From: Methanobacteriota archaeon
GTDB lineage: Archaea; Halobacteriota; Methanosarcinia; Methanosarcinales; Methanoperedenaceae
Assembly: GCA_018900975.1 (NCBI GenBank)
Contig: JAHIFK010000148.1
Span: 1 to 6,128, forward strand
Direction of reading: 5' to 3'
DNA length: 6,128 nucleotides
Both the position numbers and the translations under genes were made by a program. Numbering within the stretch: the first letter of the stretch is position 1; every line of letters starts with the position of its first letter. This document shows, one piece after another, positions 4,848-6,128 of the stretch. The notes beneath the pieces are model-generated. The model saw only the letters and a program-made list of their open reading frames with translations. It was not told where the DNA came from and made no database searches.

Positions 4848-5035
4848 TATCTATTTTTTATTGCCTTATTGCGTTGAAGCGCCCTTTTTATAGATTCCCT
4901 GTATCTGGGGCTAAGTTTCATCAGTATCAATATTATTGGGTACCGCATCACAAACATAAAAGAGACGAAACCTATAACAAAACCCGTTATAAGAATTATT
5001 TGTGAAAATAATGGGAGGCTTGAAATATCGAGCAT
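4847..5035 (-). CDS. Small membrane protein with basic tail, unknown function
   Basis: The product has 62 residues. Residues about 11-39 are strongly hydrophobic, either one long helix or two short ones broken at R31-Y32-P33. The C-terminus (about 43-62) is hydrophilic with nine Lys/Arg, so by the positive-inside rule the tail faces the cytoplasm. No family is recognised. The gene is convincing despite its size because it fills the gap between lysC and rdgB: the ATG is 6 nt after the lysC stop, and its own stop shares one base with the rdgB start. A GGAG sits inside the end of lysC at 5050-5053, 14 nt from the ATG, farther than usual. Its role in relation to lysC or rdgB is unknown. Confidence 0.7.
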   Translation of the reverse strand: MLDISSLPLFSQIILITGFVIGFVSFMFVMRYPIILILMKLSPRYRESIKRALQRNKAIKNR

Positions 5036-5041
5036 ACAGCG

Positions 5042-6128
5042 CTACTTATCTCCTTCAAGCACGAACTCCTTATGCAGCACCTGAACAGCTTTATTTGCAT
5101 CATTCCCGCTCACAACAAATGAAATGTTATGCTGGGAAGAACCCTGGCTTATGATGATAACATTGACACTGGCTTTTCCAAGCGCTCCAAAGACACGTCC
5201 TGCAACGCCAGGCGTATTTGCCATCCCTGAGCCCACTACAGCCACTACACAGACATTACTGTCCTGGGTCACATCTTTGATAATACCGTTCTTGAACTCA
5301 GCCTTAATTCCTTTCACAGCCTTATCAAGATGACCACCGTCCACCACAAATGAGATATTCGCCTCGGAAGAACCCTGGCTTATCATTATAATATTGACGC
5401 CAGCGTTCGCAAGTGTCGTGAAAACCCGCGCTGCAACGCCGATCGTTCCCACCATCCCTGCTCCTGAGATGTTAATGAGCGCCACGTTCCTGATAACTGT
5501 CACAGCCTTCACGATATCCTTGCTTTGCTTGAGGTCTTTCACAATTATTGTCCCCGGGGATGAGGGATCGAATGTGTTCTTGACACGCACAGGTATGCCG
5601 TGCTTGATAGCGGGCTCGATCGTCCTGGGATGAAGCACCTTGGCGCCGAAATATGAAAGCTCCATGGCTTCAATATACGATATGACAGGTATGGTACGGG
5701 CTTCAGGGACTATCCTGGGGTCAGTGGTGAGTATGCCGTGAACCTCTTTCCAGAGCCATATCTCATCAACTTTCAATGCAGCGCCGATTATCGAAGCTGA
5801 GAAATCAGAGCCGCCGCGCCCCAGTGTTGTAATAATGCCAGCTTCGCTCTCCCCGATAAACCCGGTAATCACCGGGATGCTGTCCTTCAACAGGGGTTCT
5901 ATCCGTTCCTTGATAAGTGAATAGCTTTTTTCTAGCGGTCTTGCATTGCAGTAATCATCGGTGGTGATAATACCGGCTTCTCCGCCGGTAAATGACCTGG
6001 ACTTTATCCCGAGTGAGTTGAGCGAACCGCAAATGATGGGAGCGGTCAGCCGCTCGCCATAAGATGAAATATAATCAATAGACCTCAACGTAAGCTCGCC
6101 AAGGTAGCATATACCGATAAGGGCTTTC
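5042..6128 (-). CDS. lysC: Aspartokinase, C-terminal three quarters (5' end outside window)
   Basis: Aspartokinase phosphorylates L-aspartate, the first step to lysine, threonine and methionine. The frame stays open to the right edge (last full codon 6125-6127). Reading from the edge gives 361 residues beginning KALIGICYLGELTLRSIDYI, conserved kinase sequence that places the true start beyond the window; an internal TTG at 6086-6088 is not the start. About 100 residues are missing compared with the usual 450-470. In fragment numbering, the kinase domain shows SSYGERL at 21-27, LGRGGSDFSA at 102-111, WKEVHGILTTDPR at 126-138 and YFGAKVLHPRTIEPA at 159-173. Two ACT domains follow at about 208-278 and 288-358, each with the ISQGSS..NISFVV strand-turn (250-262 and 327-339), the usual site of feedback control by lysine or threonine. 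The effector cannot be told. It ends 6 nt before the small membrane protein gene, so lysC, that gene and rdgB probably form one transcript. Confidence 0.94.
   Translation of the reverse strand, partial: KALIGICYLGELTLRSIDYISSYGERLTAPIICGSLNSLGIKSRSFTGGEAGIITTDDYCNARPLEKSYSLIKERIEPLLKDSIPVITGFIGESEAGIITTLGRGGSDFSASIIGAALKVDEIWLWKEVHGILTTDPRIVPEARTIPVISYIEAMELSYFGAKVLHPRTIEPAIKHGIPVRVKNTFDPSSPGTIIVKDLKQSKDIVKAVTVIRNVALINISGAGMVGTIGVAARVFTTLANAGVNIIMISQGSSEANISFVVDGGHLDKAVKGIKAEFKNGIIKDVTQDSNVCVVAVVGSGMANTPGVAGRVFGALGKASVNVIIISQGSSQHNISFVVSGNDANKAVQVLHKEFVLEGDK

Noticed and set aside
5140..5400. Nucleotide direct repeats within lysC (GGAAGAACCCTGGCTTAT type)
   Set aside because: They are explained by the two homologous ACT domains coding the same ISQGSS turn; not a separate element.
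5124..5633. Two plus-strand frames opposite the lysC ACT domains
   Set aside because: They are antisense shadows with biased Ala/Thr/Pro composition; the minus strand encodes conserved aspartokinase.

Overview
The window looks like chromosomal DNA of a euryarchaeon, most likely a methanogen or ANME relative in the Methanosarcinales/Methanoperedens range. This placement is an inference. It rests on an MtaD/DadD-type deaminase, a two-ACT-domain aspartokinase, a stand-alone PKD domain protein, a SHOCT/LEA14-type membrane pair, TATA-like boxes about 25 nt upstream of start codons with no Shine-Dalgarno (leaderless transcripts), and a 9-bp-unit hairpin repeat of a kind scattered through such genomes. 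No rRNA or tRNA is present to confirm it.

The window has two halves that differ visibly in base composition. Positions 1 to about 2860 are AT-rich and accessory in character. They hold the 3' end of a SHOCT-like gene (2-139), then a tandem relative with two membrane helices (169-594), which overlaps by 8 nt a SHOCT + membrane anchor + LEA14/WHy-like protein (587-1273). After a hairpin between convergent genes come a minus-strand PKD-domain protein without a signal peptide (1338-1790), a divergent control region carrying three copies of a 12-bp motif (1858-1915), and a plus-strand GNAT-like acetyltransferase (1952-2383). The following 480 bp contain a UUCG-loop hairpin, a possible decayed Ser/Thr/Pro-rich surface-protein end with a PGFG motif, and a small Cys/His-rich ORF on the minus strand.

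Positions 2866 to 6128 are richer in GC and encode core metabolism, all on the minus strand. In transcription order these are lysC (aspartokinase, 5' end outside the window), a 62-residue basic membrane protein, rdgB/HAM1 (XTP/dITP pyrophosphatase, start overlapping the preceding stop by 1 nt), a 27-bp imperfect hairpin repeat, and the amidohydrolase gene dadD/mtaD with its own TATA box. LysC opens the aspartate-family pathway (Lys, Thr, Met), RdgB sanitises nucleotide pools, and DadD/MtaD recycles adenosyl by-products of SAM chemistry. A link through methionine/SAM is conceivable, but the window does not show dadD to be cotranscribed with lysC.

No clear new defence system, mobile element or CRISPR array was found. 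The best second-look items are the duplicated SHOCT tails with a 53-bp perfectly conserved block, the 12-bp motif cluster in the divergent promoter region, the Cys/His mini-ORF behind dadD, and the unknown small membrane protein coupled to rdgB.
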